Source of the DNA: JBKEDF01 sp047975325
GTDB lineage: Bacteria; Pseudomonadota; Alphaproteobacteria; Rhodobacterales; Rhodobacteraceae
Length of the DNA: 53,502 nt
Direction: 5' to 3'
NCBI GenBank assembly: GCA_047975325.1
Contig: JBKEDF010000003.1
Span: 1-53,502, forward strand
Part shown: positions 1-7,729 of the stretch, in pieces
Position numbering within the stretch: the first letter of the stretch is position 1
Layout of the letters: every line of letters begins with the position of its first letter
Notes under the pieces: generated by a model
The model's database searches: none
Seen by the model: only the letters and a program-made list of their open reading frames with translations
Told to the model about the DNA's origin: nothing
Position numbers and translations under genes: made by a program

Positions 1-594
1 GATCGGCATATCGGGGAAATCCACCGCGACATCGTCGATATATATCGGGTTGGAATATTTCAGCCGCATCCCGTTGCCGCCCGGCATTCCCGATCCGACG
101 CCGGTCTGCCCGGTGTGAAAAAGCGCGGGCTTGCCGGTTTCGGCGATGGCCTCGTAAAGCGGATAGGCCATGCGGTCATTGGGATAGAAGCCCTGCATGG
201 TCGGGTGGAACTTGAACCCCTGAACGCCATGGTTCTCCACCAGATCGCGTGCCTCGCGGGCGCCGAGCTTGCCCTTGGCGGGATCGATCGAGGCGAAGGG
301 GATCAGGATATCGTCATTTTTCGCGCAGGCCTCGGCAACCTCGTAATTGTCATAGCGCCGGTATCCCGTCTCCCGTTCGGAATCGACCGGGAAGATCACC
401 GCGGCAATGTTATGTTCGCGGTAATGCGCGGCGGTCTCATCGATGGTTGGCGGATGGGTCCAGGGTGCGCCGAAATATTTCGCCATCGTGGTTTGCAGGT
501 CGTCATAACCGTCATCGGCATGGCAGCCGCAGGGTTCTTCCGCATGGGTGTGAAAGTCGATGGCGCGGATCTTGTCGAAATCGATGTTGTTCAT
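1..594 (-). CDS. couO: CouO-like amidohydrolase (partial; C-terminus beyond window edge)
   Basis: Amidohydrolase-2 family (the fold of ACMS decarboxylase and gamma-resorcylate decarboxylase). The first 198 residues are present; the gene runs off the left edge. Visible metal-ligand motifs are HTH at residues 15-17, His130 in FKFHP and His160 in LFHTG; the C-terminal Asp ligand is outside the window. The start is set by an AAGGGGGGAG ribosome site, 16 bp after the CoA-ligase stop. In Rhodococcus jostii RHA1, CouO is an amidohydrolase that takes the place of thiolase plus thioesterase in p-hydroxycinnamate breakdown. Here the gene directly follows a ligase, a hydratase and a dehydrogenase, so the same role (beta-ketoacyl-CoA to hydroxybenzoate plus acetyl-CoA) is inferred. 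A decarboxylase of another aromatic acid is the alternative. Confidence 0.75.
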   Translation of the reverse strand, partial: MNNIDFDKIRAIDFHTHAEEPCGCHADDGYDDLQTTMAKYFGAPWTHPPTIDETAAHYREHNIAAVIFPVDSERETGYRRYDNYEVAEACAKNDDILIPFASIDPAKGKLGAREARDLVENHGVQGFKFHPTMQGFYPNDRMAYPLYEAIAETGKPALFHTGQTGVGSGMPGGNGMRLKYSNPIYIDDVAVDFPDMPI

Positions 595-610
595 ATCAGG
601 CTCCCCCCTT

Positions 611-2500
611 TCAGACGCGGATCAGCGCAGGGTCTTCATTGTCATAGAGGCGCTCCAGAAGATCGGCGCGGCGCGTCAGGATCTTCTTGATGTTCAGCGA
701 CCCCTTGTCGGTGATTTCGTGATCGGCAAGCGAGGGAGGATCGGCCAGGATCATCGCGCGGGTGATCCGTTTCGCCGAACCGGTGGCGCCTTCGTTCATG
801 TCGCGCATCGCGCTTTCGACCCGGGCGGCGAGATGTGGTTCAACCAACGCGCCCTGCGATTGGTTGGCCTTTGCGGATTTCCCGGCCAGCGGAAAGATGA
901 AAAGCCCGATTTCCCCCCGGTCATGGCCACAGATCACGACGTCCTGCACCTGTCCTTTCAGACGATCCAGGACATTCATCCGCAAGGTCCCGGCCTGTAC
1001 CCATGTGCCGGTATTGAGCTTGAAATCCTCCGACACGCGGCCATCGAAGATCAACCCGCGTGAGGGATCATCCGGGTTGACGAAACGCACCGCATCCCCG
1101 GTGATGAAGAAACCTTCCTCATCAAAGGCGGCGGCGGTCTTTTCGGGATCTGCGAAATAGCCCCTGGTGATGTTGGGGCCGCGCACGCGGATCTCGCAGC
1201 GCATATCCTCATCGGGGATGAGTTTTACCTCCACCTCCGGCAACGGCACACCGATCACGCCGGAACGGCCAATGGGTTCATGCACCATGACACAGGCTGG
1301 TGCGGTTTCGGTCAATCCCCAGCTTGATGCCATCATCGGCAACCCGCCGCGTTCCTCAAGGCAGAACCGTTCCAGCCGTAGCCAGACTTCCTGTGGCAGC
1401 GATGCCCCGGCGTAGAAGATCAGTTCCAGATTGCGAAACAGGGCCTTGCGCATTGCGGGATCGGCCTCTGCGGCATCGGTCAGCATCGCAAAGCCCACCG
1501 GTACGTTGAAGGAAAGCGATCCGGGGCGTTCCCGCCGGTTGGCTTGGGTGGCCGGGAACCCCCGGGCGGTCGGTTTGCCCTGATCGATGGTCAATGTCCC
1601 GCCATGGGCCAGCATCATATTGACGTTATGGCTGCCACCGAACACATGATTCCAGGGCAGCCAGTCGGTAACTTCCGGCGGGCGGGCCGAAAGATAGGGC
1701 ATGACGGCGGACATCTGTGCCTGATTGGCGCACATCATGCCATGTGTCGTCAGAACGCCCTTGGGTTCACTTGAGGAACCGGAGGTGAACAGGATCTTGG
1801 CCAGGGTTTCCGGCCCGATACGGGCATGAGCCGCGTCCAGATCGGGGTGTTCGGGCGTCGACAGCATGGAGGCAAAGGCCGTCACATCACGTGGTGTTCC
1901 CGCGATACGGGAGGCGACGACTTCCACCCCGGCAAGTTCCGGAAGCTGCAATGCGCTTGCATAGCGGCCGGCATCATCCACGAAGGCCAGTTTTGGGTGC
2001 ACCTTGTCCAGTACGAAGGTCAACCGGCCATGGGCTTCGGGGATCAGCGAATATTGTTCTGCCAATGGCACCACCGGCACACCGATATATTGCGCAGCCA
2101 GTGACAGGATCAGGTGATCGATGCTGTTGCCTGACAGGACCGCGATGGTATCCCCTTCGCCAAGCTGGCGTGTCAGAAGCGATGAGGCCACCGCGCGAAC
2201 ATGGGTCAGGAGTTCCGCATAGGTTACCCTGCGCCACGGGGTGCCTTCCTCGGCCATGCCCACACGTTCGGCAAGCGCCACATGATTCGGGGTTTGTCCG
2301 GCCCAGTGATGCAGCCAATGGCCCGTATTCGGTGCGACCTCCCCCATTGTCTGGGCGGCGCGCAGGATGATGGTCCCGTCGGGGCGATCCTGCCGCAGGG
2401 TCTGATGCGGGATCCAGTCGGTTACCGTATGTTCACGGGCCCAGGCCGCGCGATCCTCAATATTGTCATTGGTCAGGGGGGGGATGTCGGTCATGATCAT
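611..2500 (-). CDS. fcs: Feruloyl/p-coumaroyl-CoA synthetase (AMP-forming)
   Basis: Acyl-adenylate-forming ligase of 629 residues, the usual size of feruloyl-CoA synthases (about 620). It should activate a p-hydroxycinnamate with ATP and CoA in the cytoplasm. The P-loop-like motif reads LFTSGSSSEPKGV. The C-terminal region has the family pattern GRVSEDFKLNTGTWV and ends with EITDKGSLN, where the Lys stands in for the usual PKT-GKI lysine. Translation could begin at the second ATG (2494), which has GAGCGAG six bases upstream. It lies between the crotonase (17 bp upstream) and the amidohydrolase in one leftward unit with a TRAP transporter. Which hydroxycinnamate it prefers cannot be read from the sequence. 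Confidence 0.85.
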   Translation of the reverse strand: MIMTDIPPLTNDNIEDRAAWAREHTVTDWIPHQTLRQDRPDGTIILRAAQTMGEVAPNTGHWLHHWAGQTPNHVALAERVGMAEEGTPWRRVTYAELLTHVRAVASSLLTRQLGEGDTIAVLSGNSIDHLILSLAAQYIGVPVVPLAEQYSLIPEAHGRLTFVLDKVHPKLAFVDDAGRYASALQLPELAGVEVVASRIAGTPRDVTAFASMLSTPEHPDLDAAHARIGPETLAKILFTSGSSSEPKGVLTTHGMMCANQAQMSAVMPYLSARPPEVTDWLPWNHVFGGSHNVNMMLAHGGTLTIDQGKPTARGFPATQANRRERPGSLSFNVPVGFAMLTDAAEADPAMRKALFRNLELIFYAGASLPQEVWLRLERFCLEERGGLPMMASSWGLTETAPACVMVHEPIGRSGVIGVPLPEVEVKLIPDEDMRCEIRVRGPNITRGYFADPEKTAAAFDEEGFFITGDAVRFVNPDDPSRGLIFDGRVSEDFKLNTGTWVQAGTLRMNVLDRLKGQVQDVVICGHDRGEIGLFIFPLAGKSAKANQSQGALVEPHLAARVESAMRDMNEGATGSAKRITRAMILADPPSLADHEITDKGSLNIKKILTRRADLLERLYDNEDPALIRV

Positions 2501-2517
2501 CTCGCTCTTGCAGCGTT

Positions 2518-3291
2518 TCAGCGGAATACGGGTGCGCGCTTTTCAAGAAAGGCGCGCAGGCCCTCTTCGGCGTCGGGGGTGGTTTGTACCAGCGCGGCGC
2601 AGAGGCTTTCGGTGAAAAGCCCGTCGGCGCGGGACATGTCGTTGATCCGCGACAGGGCCTGGACCATGAAATAGTTCGACATGGGCGCATTTCCGGCGAT
2701 CTGTGCAGCCAGCTTGCGTGCAAGCGGCAATGCATCGCCTTCACCCACGCTGTAATGCGCAAAGCCCAGACGCAGGCCCTCCGCAGCATCGTATTTGCGC
2801 CCGGTCAGCATCATTTCGACCATCCGGTCCGGCCCGATGATGCGGCCGATCCGAACTGTTGCACCGCCGCCAACGAAAATGCCCCGGCGTCCTTCGGGAA
2901 GCTGAAAGATCACCGAAGGCTCGGCAATGCGCACATGGGTGGAAGCCGCCAGTTCCAGCCCACCGCCGATAACCGCGCCAGTCATGGCAGAGATCGTCAC
3001 AAGCCCGCCAAACTGGATCAAATCCATGATCCGGTGCCAGTTGCGGGAATGATGCACGCCATCTTCGGCGGAACGGTGGACATGTTCGGACAGGTCCAGC
3101 CCCGAACAGTAATGGCCGCCCGCACCGGTGAGGATCACCACCCGCACCCCCGCGGGCATGGTGGCATAGGCATTTTCAAGTGCTGCAATCAGGCCATCGC
3201 TCATGGCATTGCGCTTGTCGGTACGGATCAGGGTGATCGTGGCAATCTGGCCGTCAATTTCCTTGGTCAGGTATTTCGCGTGATCGGACAT
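2518..3291 (-). CDS. couM: Enoyl-CoA hydratase (CouM-like, crotonase family)
   Basis: Crotonase of 257 residues, predicted to hydrate feruloyl- or coumaroyl-CoA to the beta-hydroxy acyl-CoA. Both general acid/base glutamates of true hydratases are present: Glu113 in IGGGLEL and Glu133 in LPEGRRG. In hydroxycinnamoyl-CoA hydratase-lyases (retro-aldol, vanillin-forming) the first of these is replaced by a Ser in FGGGFSP. The sequence therefore points to plain hydration followed by oxidation. The start at 3291 has AAGGAGA upstream; a longer start at 3318 would overlap the dehydrogenase and lacks such a site. Gene order dehydrogenase-hydratase-ligase-amidohydrolase supports the pathway call. Confidence 0.83.
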   Translation of the reverse strand: MSDHAKYLTKEIDGQIATITLIRTDKRNAMSDGLIAALENAYATMPAGVRVVILTGAGGHYCSGLDLSEHVHRSAEDGVHHSRNWHRIMDLIQFGGLVTISAMTGAVIGGGLELAASTHVRIAEPSVIFQLPEGRRGIFVGGGATVRIGRIIGPDRMVEMMLTGRKYDAAEGLRLGFAHYSVGEGDALPLARKLAAQIAGNAPMSNYFMVQALSRINDMSRADGLFTESLCAALVQTTPDAEEGLRAFLEKRAPVFR

Positions 3292-3314
3292 TATTTTCTC
3301 CTTCGGCATGACGG

Positions 3315-4082
3315 TCATTTCGGGGCCAGACGCACGGCGCTGTCGATGCGGATGATTTCGCCGTTCAGCAGTGGGTTTTCGACAATCTGCTGGACCAGCA
3401 TGGCGTATTCTTCGGGCCGCCCCATGCGGGACGGGAAGGGCAATCCTGCCTCCAGTGCAGTCTTGACCTCGGGGGGAAGTCCTGCGCTCATTGCGGTTTC
3501 GAAAAGGCCGGGCGCGATGGTCATTACCCTGATTCCGAACCGTGCCAGTTCACGTGCCGCAGGCAGTGTGAGTGAGGCAATCCCGCCTTTCGATGCCGCA
3601 TAGGCGGCCTGTCCGATCTGGCCATCCTGATAGGCGACGGAGGCGGTATTGATGATCACCCCCCGTGCGCTGTCATCGTCCAGCGGATAGGCCCCCGCCA
3701 TGGCCCGCGCGGCATGGCTGAGCACGATATAGCTGCCATAAAGATTGACGCGCAACGTGCGTTCAAACGCCTCAAGTGGCAGTGCGCCATCACGCGGCAG
3801 GATGCGGGAGGCGGTGCCGATGCCCGCGCAATTCACGACGATCCGTGGCGCGCCGCCCAGATCCTCGGTGGTGCGTTCGAAGGCCGCCTCCACCATGACA
3901 GGATCGGAGACATCCACCGCGATGGCAATTCCGCCGATTTCCTCCGCAACGCGGCTTGCAGCCTCCTGCCCGAGATCAAGGACGGCAACCTTTGCCCCGG
4001 CGCTGGCCAGCCGCCGTGCGGTGGCTGCACCCAGGCCACTGCCCGCGCCGGTAACAAGTGCGATTTGCCCGGAAATATCCAT
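3315..4082 (-). CDS. couN: SDR-family 3-hydroxyacyl-CoA dehydrogenase (CouN-like)
   Basis: Classical short-chain dehydrogenase of 255 residues, related to type-10 17-beta-HSD/3-hydroxyacyl-CoA dehydrogenases. The nucleotide motif TGAGSGLG is at 11-18, NCAG at 84-87, and the catalytic triad is Ser148, Tyr161 and Lys165 (YAASK). The 'VLDL' after the Rossmann strand suits NAD rather than NADP. Inferred reaction: oxidation of the beta-hydroxyphenylpropionyl-CoA made by the neighbouring hydratase to the beta-keto thioester, the substrate of the amidohydrolase. It starts 15 bp after the TRAP permease gene, so co-transcription with transport is likely. Confidence 0.82.
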   Translation of the reverse strand: MDISGQIALVTGAGSGLGAATARRLASAGAKVAVLDLGQEAASRVAEEIGGIAIAVDVSDPVMVEAAFERTTEDLGGAPRIVVNCAGIGTASRILPRDGALPLEAFERTLRVNLYGSYIVLSHAARAMAGAYPLDDDSARGVIINTASVAYQDGQIGQAAYAASKGGIASLTLPAARELARFGIRVMTIAPGLFETAMSAGLPPEVKTALEAGLPFPSRMGRPEEYAMLVQQIVENPLLNGEIIRIDSAVRLAPK

Positions 4083-4097
4083 CCGAAACTCCTTTCC

Positions 4098-5378
4098 CTA
4101 CATGAACCCGCGCAGTGCAAGCATGGTGGCAACCAGTGCCAGATCGGCCAGAATGAACGGGATGATCCCGGCAAAGATCTGTTCCAGCCGCACATAGTCC
4201 CGCGCGACGGAATGGATCACGAACACGTTGAGCCCGACAGGCGGTGTGATCATCCCGATCTCCAGCAGTTTGGCGACCAGAAGACCGAACCAAAGCTTGT
4301 CCACACCGTGCTGTGCCAGGATCGGCAGAAACAGCGGCAGCGTCAGCAGCAGTGCCCCGATGGGTTCAAGGAACATCCCCAGCAGCAGGTAGACCACCAC
4401 GATGGCCAGCAGCAGTGCGAAGGTTCCCAGCCCCAGCCCTTCGACAAAGGCACCCATCTGCATTGAAAGGCCCGACATCGCGACAAGGCGCGTAAAGAGG
4501 TTCGCCCCGATCGCGATGATGAACAGGGCGCCCCCCGCCAGGAAGGTATCAACAAGGCTTTCCTTGAATCCATCCCATGTCAGCGACCGCCGTACCAACC
4601 CGATCAGGATGGCCATGAAACTGCCAAAGGCGCCTGCTTCGGTCGCGGTGAAGAAACCCCCGAAAAGCCCACCGAAAACGGCCACGATCAGCAACAGTAC
4701 CGGCCAGATTTCAATCGTCTTGGCCCAGCGGTCATTCATGGAAACGGCTTCGGCGCGCGGCAGACTTGCGGGGTTGCGCATCCAGAAAATCAGCACGGCG
4801 GCGATGTAGAAGGCCAATGAGGCCAGCCCCACGATCAGCCCGCCGAGGAAAAGCTGATTGATCGAGGTTTCAGCCTGAATGCCATAGAGGATCAGGATAA
4901 TCGACGGGGGTATCAGTGCCCCGATGGTCCCCCCCGCCGCCACCGACCCCGTTGCGATACGCAAGTCATATCCCTGCCGGTCCATTTCCGGCACGGCGAT
5001 ACGCCCGATGGCGGCCGAACAGGCAACCGAGGATCCTGAAACGGCGGCAAATCCCGAGGCCCCCGCCAGGGAGGCAATTGCCAGCCCCCCGGGCATCCAG
5101 CCCCACCAGACCCGGGCAGCTTCGAACAGGCCCCGTGTCAGCCCGGAATGATAGGCGATATAGCCCATCAAAAGGAACATCGGGATCGAGGACAGCGTCC
5201 AGCTTGCCGAGGTGGTATAGGGAATGGTGGACAGCATGCTGAGCGCCGGGCGAAGACCCGCGACGGCCCAGATCCCCAGGAACGACACGCCGATCAGGGC
5301 GGCGGCAATCGGAACGCGAAGGGCGATCAGCGCCAATAATGCGGCAAGCGCCAGGAGACCGATGGTAAGGGGTTCCAT
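4098..5378 (-). CDS. TRAP transporter large permease subunit (DctM type)
   Basis: Membrane protein of 426 residues, strongly hydrophobic throughout, with the DctM landmarks GAPxSGSSVAC-like segment (SGSSVACSAAIGRIAVPEM) and a C-terminal GMITPPVGLNVFV motif. It forms the sodium-coupled translocation channel with the adjoining small permease. The start ATG overlaps the stop of the small permease gene (TGATG), showing translational coupling. Placement in front of the hydroxycinnamate beta-oxidation genes suggests an aromatic-acid substrate, as for TarPQM of Rhodopseudomonas palustris; that substrate is inferred, not read from the sequence. Confidence 0.92.
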   Translation of the reverse strand: MEPLTIGLLALAALLALIALRVPIAAALIGVSFLGIWAVAGLRPALSMLSTIPYTTSASWTLSSIPMFLLMGYIAYHSGLTRGLFEAARVWWGWMPGGLAIASLAGASGFAAVSGSSVACSAAIGRIAVPEMDRQGYDLRIATGSVAAGGTIGALIPPSIILILYGIQAETSINQLFLGGLIVGLASLAFYIAAVLIFWMRNPASLPRAEAVSMNDRWAKTIEIWPVLLLIVAVFGGLFGGFFTATEAGAFGSFMAILIGLVRRSLTWDGFKESLVDTFLAGGALFIIAIGANLFTRLVAMSGLSMQMGAFVEGLGLGTFALLLAIVVVYLLLGMFLEPIGALLLTLPLFLPILAQHGVDKLWFGLLVAKLLEIGMITPPVGLNVFVIHSVARDYVRLEQIFAGIIPFILADLALVATMLALRGFM

Positions 5379-5917
5379 CACGCGCCCTCCTTCATCGCTT
5401 CAACCTCGTCCAGCGGGTTGTGGCTGCCGTCGGTGAACCGACCGGCCAGGACTTCAAGGATGCGGATCACCATGATGACCAATGCCATCCCGAAGGAAAA
5501 CGGCAGGATCCAATAGCTGGGCCAGGTGATGAAGCGGATGGTTCCGGCCTCAATGTAAGCGCCACGCTGGGTCTTGCTCATGGCTTCGATACCCGATCCG
5601 TAAAGCAGCACGGCCAATACACCGGCAAAGACCAGAAAGCCGAAAAGTTGCACCGCCCTGAGCGCCTTGCCCGACAGTTTCTGCGTGAAGATCGTCGCCT
5701 CGATATGGCGGCGTTCCAGTTCGGTCAAGGCCAGGGGCAGCACGCTGACGGCGACCATGTAATATTTGCCGACAAGGTCGGGAGTGGCGGGAAAGCCTGC
5801 ACCCAGAAAGGCGCGCATGAAGACATCGACCACGACCTGCAACATCATCAGCAGCAGAACGATTCCACCCATGATCAGGCTGAACCGTGCCACGACGGTT
5901 TTGATCCGTTTCAGCAT
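5378..5917 (-). CDS. TRAP transporter small permease subunit (DctQ type)
   Basis: Four-helix membrane protein of 179 residues, the normal DctQ size, with the family pattern of an early VDVFMRAF segment and a central ERRHIEATIF stretch. It pairs with the large permease and is required for TRAP function. The start at 5917 is chosen because GGAGG lies just upstream; the longer frame to 5968 would begin inside the intergenic space without such a site. It sits between the binding-protein gene (70 bp upstream) and the large permease (overlapping stop/start). Confidence 0.9.
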   Translation of the reverse strand: MLKRIKTVVARFSLIMGGIVLLLMMLQVVVDVFMRAFLGAGFPATPDLVGKYYMVAVSVLPLALTELERRHIEATIFTQKLSGKALRAVQLFGFLVFAGVLAVLLYGSGIEAMSKTQRGAYIEAGTIRFITWPSYWILPFSFGMALVIMVIRILEVLAGRFTDGSHNPLDEVEAMKEGA

Positions 5918-5987
5918 CAGAGCCTCCGGAGAAAGAAGTGAGGGAATGCAAAGGGAAGGCGCGCGCAATTGGCGCGTGCCCGTGGCC

Positions 5988-7091
5988 TTACTGGCCGTAG
6001 CTGTCGTAGTCGATCTTTGACCAGATTTCCTGATCGCGGATCGCGGCTATCTCTTCCGGTGTGGTTTCCGGGGTGATCAGCCCTTCCCATTTGTCGATCA
6101 GGGCCCTGTAGCGATCAACCTTGGTCTGGGCGTCGGTTACGCCGCGGCTTTCCAGAACCTCGGCAGCCCCTGCCAGGCGTTCCTCGTTGAATTTGTCACG
6201 GGCGGCGACAACGCTTTCGTCGGGGGTGATGAATTCAACGAGGTTATTGTCCTTTACCTCGGCAACCTGACGGTCGAACCCTGCCAATCCCTCGGCCAGC
6301 CCATATTGTGCGGCACTGGCCAGTGCCTGACGGTCGGCAATATCCATCCGGTCCCACAGGAGCCTGCTTGCCGTCATCACCGCGGCACCATTGAATACGC
6401 CCTGATCGATTACGGTGACATATTCGATAACATCGCCCAGACGGTTCGCGATTACCTCATGTGGTGAACTGAAGGTCGCGTCGACGACGCCCTGGCTGAG
6501 GCTTTCAAAAAGTTCGGAGGATTGCATCTGCACGGCAACCCCGCCCATGGCCTCGATATAGGCCGCGTAGAAGGGTGAACCGCTGCGCACTTTCAGCCCC
6601 TGCATGTCATCGAGTGTTCTTACCGGTCTGGTCGTCAACAGCTGATAGAGCGGCGTGGTATCAGAGCCGAGATAGACCTGTCCGTTACGGCTGAATTCCG
6701 CCAGGCAGGGTTCGCAGGTTGCGATATATTCGGTCACGGCGGCAGAGACGACGGCGGAGCTGGACCCCAGCATCGAAAGTTCCGATACCATGGCGCTTTC
6801 GGGATATTCGGCAATGAAATAAGGCATCAGAAGCGGACCGAAATCCGTTACGCCATCGCGCAGACCCGTGGACATTTCGTTTGGCGCAACCAGACCCGAA
6901 GGCGTATCCTGCCCGTTCCAGCGGCCTTCGGTCAGTTCTTCGAGCTTTGTGAAGAGGGCCGGATAAAAATCACGGGCAATTGCGTGATTGGGGCCAAAGG
7001 CGCTGGTGGCGCGTATGGTGTCCGCCGAGGCGACCGCCGCGAAAGCAACAATCGAACAGGCTAATATAGTCGTGGAAATGCGCGTTTTCAT
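5988..7091 (-). CDS. TRAP transporter substrate-binding protein (DctP type)
   Basis: Periplasmic solute receptor of 367 residues with a clear Sec signal (KTR, hydrophobic core, cleavage expected after ASA). The DctP core includes the KVRSGSPFYAAYIEAMGG region and the SSELFESLSQGVVDATFSSP ligand-binding loop. A TCEPC motif near residue 130 could form a disulfide. The start at 7091 follows GGGAGGA. It is the first transporter gene, 60 bp behind the marR-family gene, and so is probably part of the same regulon. Its ligand is inferred to be a phenylpropanoid from the enzymes downstream. Confidence 0.9.
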   Translation of the reverse strand: MKTRISTTILACSIVAFAAVASADTIRATSAFGPNHAIARDFYPALFTKLEELTEGRWNGQDTPSGLVAPNEMSTGLRDGVTDFGPLLMPYFIAEYPESAMVSELSMLGSSSAVVSAAVTEYIATCEPCLAEFSRNGQVYLGSDTTPLYQLLTTRPVRTLDDMQGLKVRSGSPFYAAYIEAMGGVAVQMQSSELFESLSQGVVDATFSSPHEVIANRLGDVIEYVTVIDQGVFNGAAVMTASRLLWDRMDIADRQALASAAQYGLAEGLAGFDRQVAEVKDNNLVEFITPDESVVAARDKFNEERLAGAAEVLESRGVTDAQTKVDRYRALIDKWEGLITPETTPEEIAAIRDQEIWSKIDYDSYGQ

Positions 7092-7151
7092 GGGTTTCCT
7101 CCCTTGCATGAAACGGCTGACCTCTCCTCCGTCAGCCGCAGATGAAATCGT

Positions 7152-7628
7152 TCAGCGCGCCCGTCGGGTTTCCAGCCGTTCCAGGATGGTTATCAGATGG
7201 GCGCGGTCCTTTTCGTCCAGCAGGCCCAGAACAGCATCTTCGGCCTCGCGGACCTTATGGGCCAGCCTGTCCCGCAACTGGCGACCGCGCAGCGTTGCCG
7301 TCAACGCGTAACGTCGGCGATCGGTCGGAACCTGCTTGCGGGTGATAAATTGACGTTCTTCCAGTTCATCGATGATGACGACAAGGTTTGAACGTTCCAT
7401 CTTCAGGGCATTTGCAAGCTCGGACTGAACGATGCCGGGATTGTCGGTGATGATCGATAGGCATGAAAAGCTGACAACCCGCAGTCCATCCTCGGCCAGT
7501 ACGCGCTGTGCCTCTGGCTGAAACTGCATATAGGCCCGCTTCAGCCGGTATCCGATCAGATTTCCAAGCACGTTGTCCTCGCTTTCGGATGCGGGTTGGT
7601 CATCGGACAATTTGTTCAGTTGCGGCAT
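7152..7628 (-). CDS. MarR-family regulator, CouR-like candidate
   Basis: Winged-helix regulator of 158 residues. The MarR core runs from about residue 25 to 150, with the recognition-helix stretch SELANALKMERSNLVVIIDE and the wing KQVPTDRRRYALT. It is the first gene of the leftward catabolic unit and has a strong GGAGGA site. CouR of R. palustris and R. jostii are MarR repressors released by p-hydroxycinnamoyl-CoA; the neighbourhood here suggests the same logic, with the ligase product as inducer. Direct repeats lie just upstream of its start, fitting autoregulation. The effector is inferred. Confidence 0.85.
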   Translation of the reverse strand: MPQLNKLSDDQPASESEDNVLGNLIGYRLKRAYMQFQPEAQRVLAEDGLRVVSFSCLSIITDNPGIVQSELANALKMERSNLVVIIDELEERQFITRKQVPTDRRRYALTATLRGRQLRDRLAHKVREAEDAVLGLLDEKDRAHLITILERLETRRAR

Positions 7629-7660
7629 GGGGTTCCTCCGTTACAATAATGCGTACTATA

Positions 7661-7686
7661 AATAACTATTATATTCAATAACTATT
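7661..7686. promoter_or_regulatory. Direct repeat in the marR-family promoter region, candidate operator
   Basis: The 10-mer AATAACTATT occurs at 7661-7670 and again at 7677-7686, offset 16 bp, in an AT-rich patch 33-58 bp upstream of the regulator's start. Read leftward the patch also holds weak promoter-like hexamers (TTATTG and TATAGT, 15 bp apart). A repressor bound here would block that promoter. The binding protein is inferred. Confidence 0.4.
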
Positions 7687-7729
7687 TTGGCAGGCCCGTC
7701 CCTGTAGGGGTTGGAACGGGCCTGCCGGA

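Noticed and set aside
1..594. Amidohydrolase as the missing ACMS decarboxylase of the 3-hydroxyanthranilate operon
   Set aside because: It lies 15 kb away on the other strand and is embedded in the cou-type unit; it is more likely CouO-like.
2518..3291. Crotonase as a hydroxycinnamoyl-CoA hydratase-lyase (vanillin-forming)
   Set aside because: The GGGLEL glutamate is present where lyases have Ser, and a dehydrogenase plus amidohydrolase accompany it; hydration followed by oxidation fits better.
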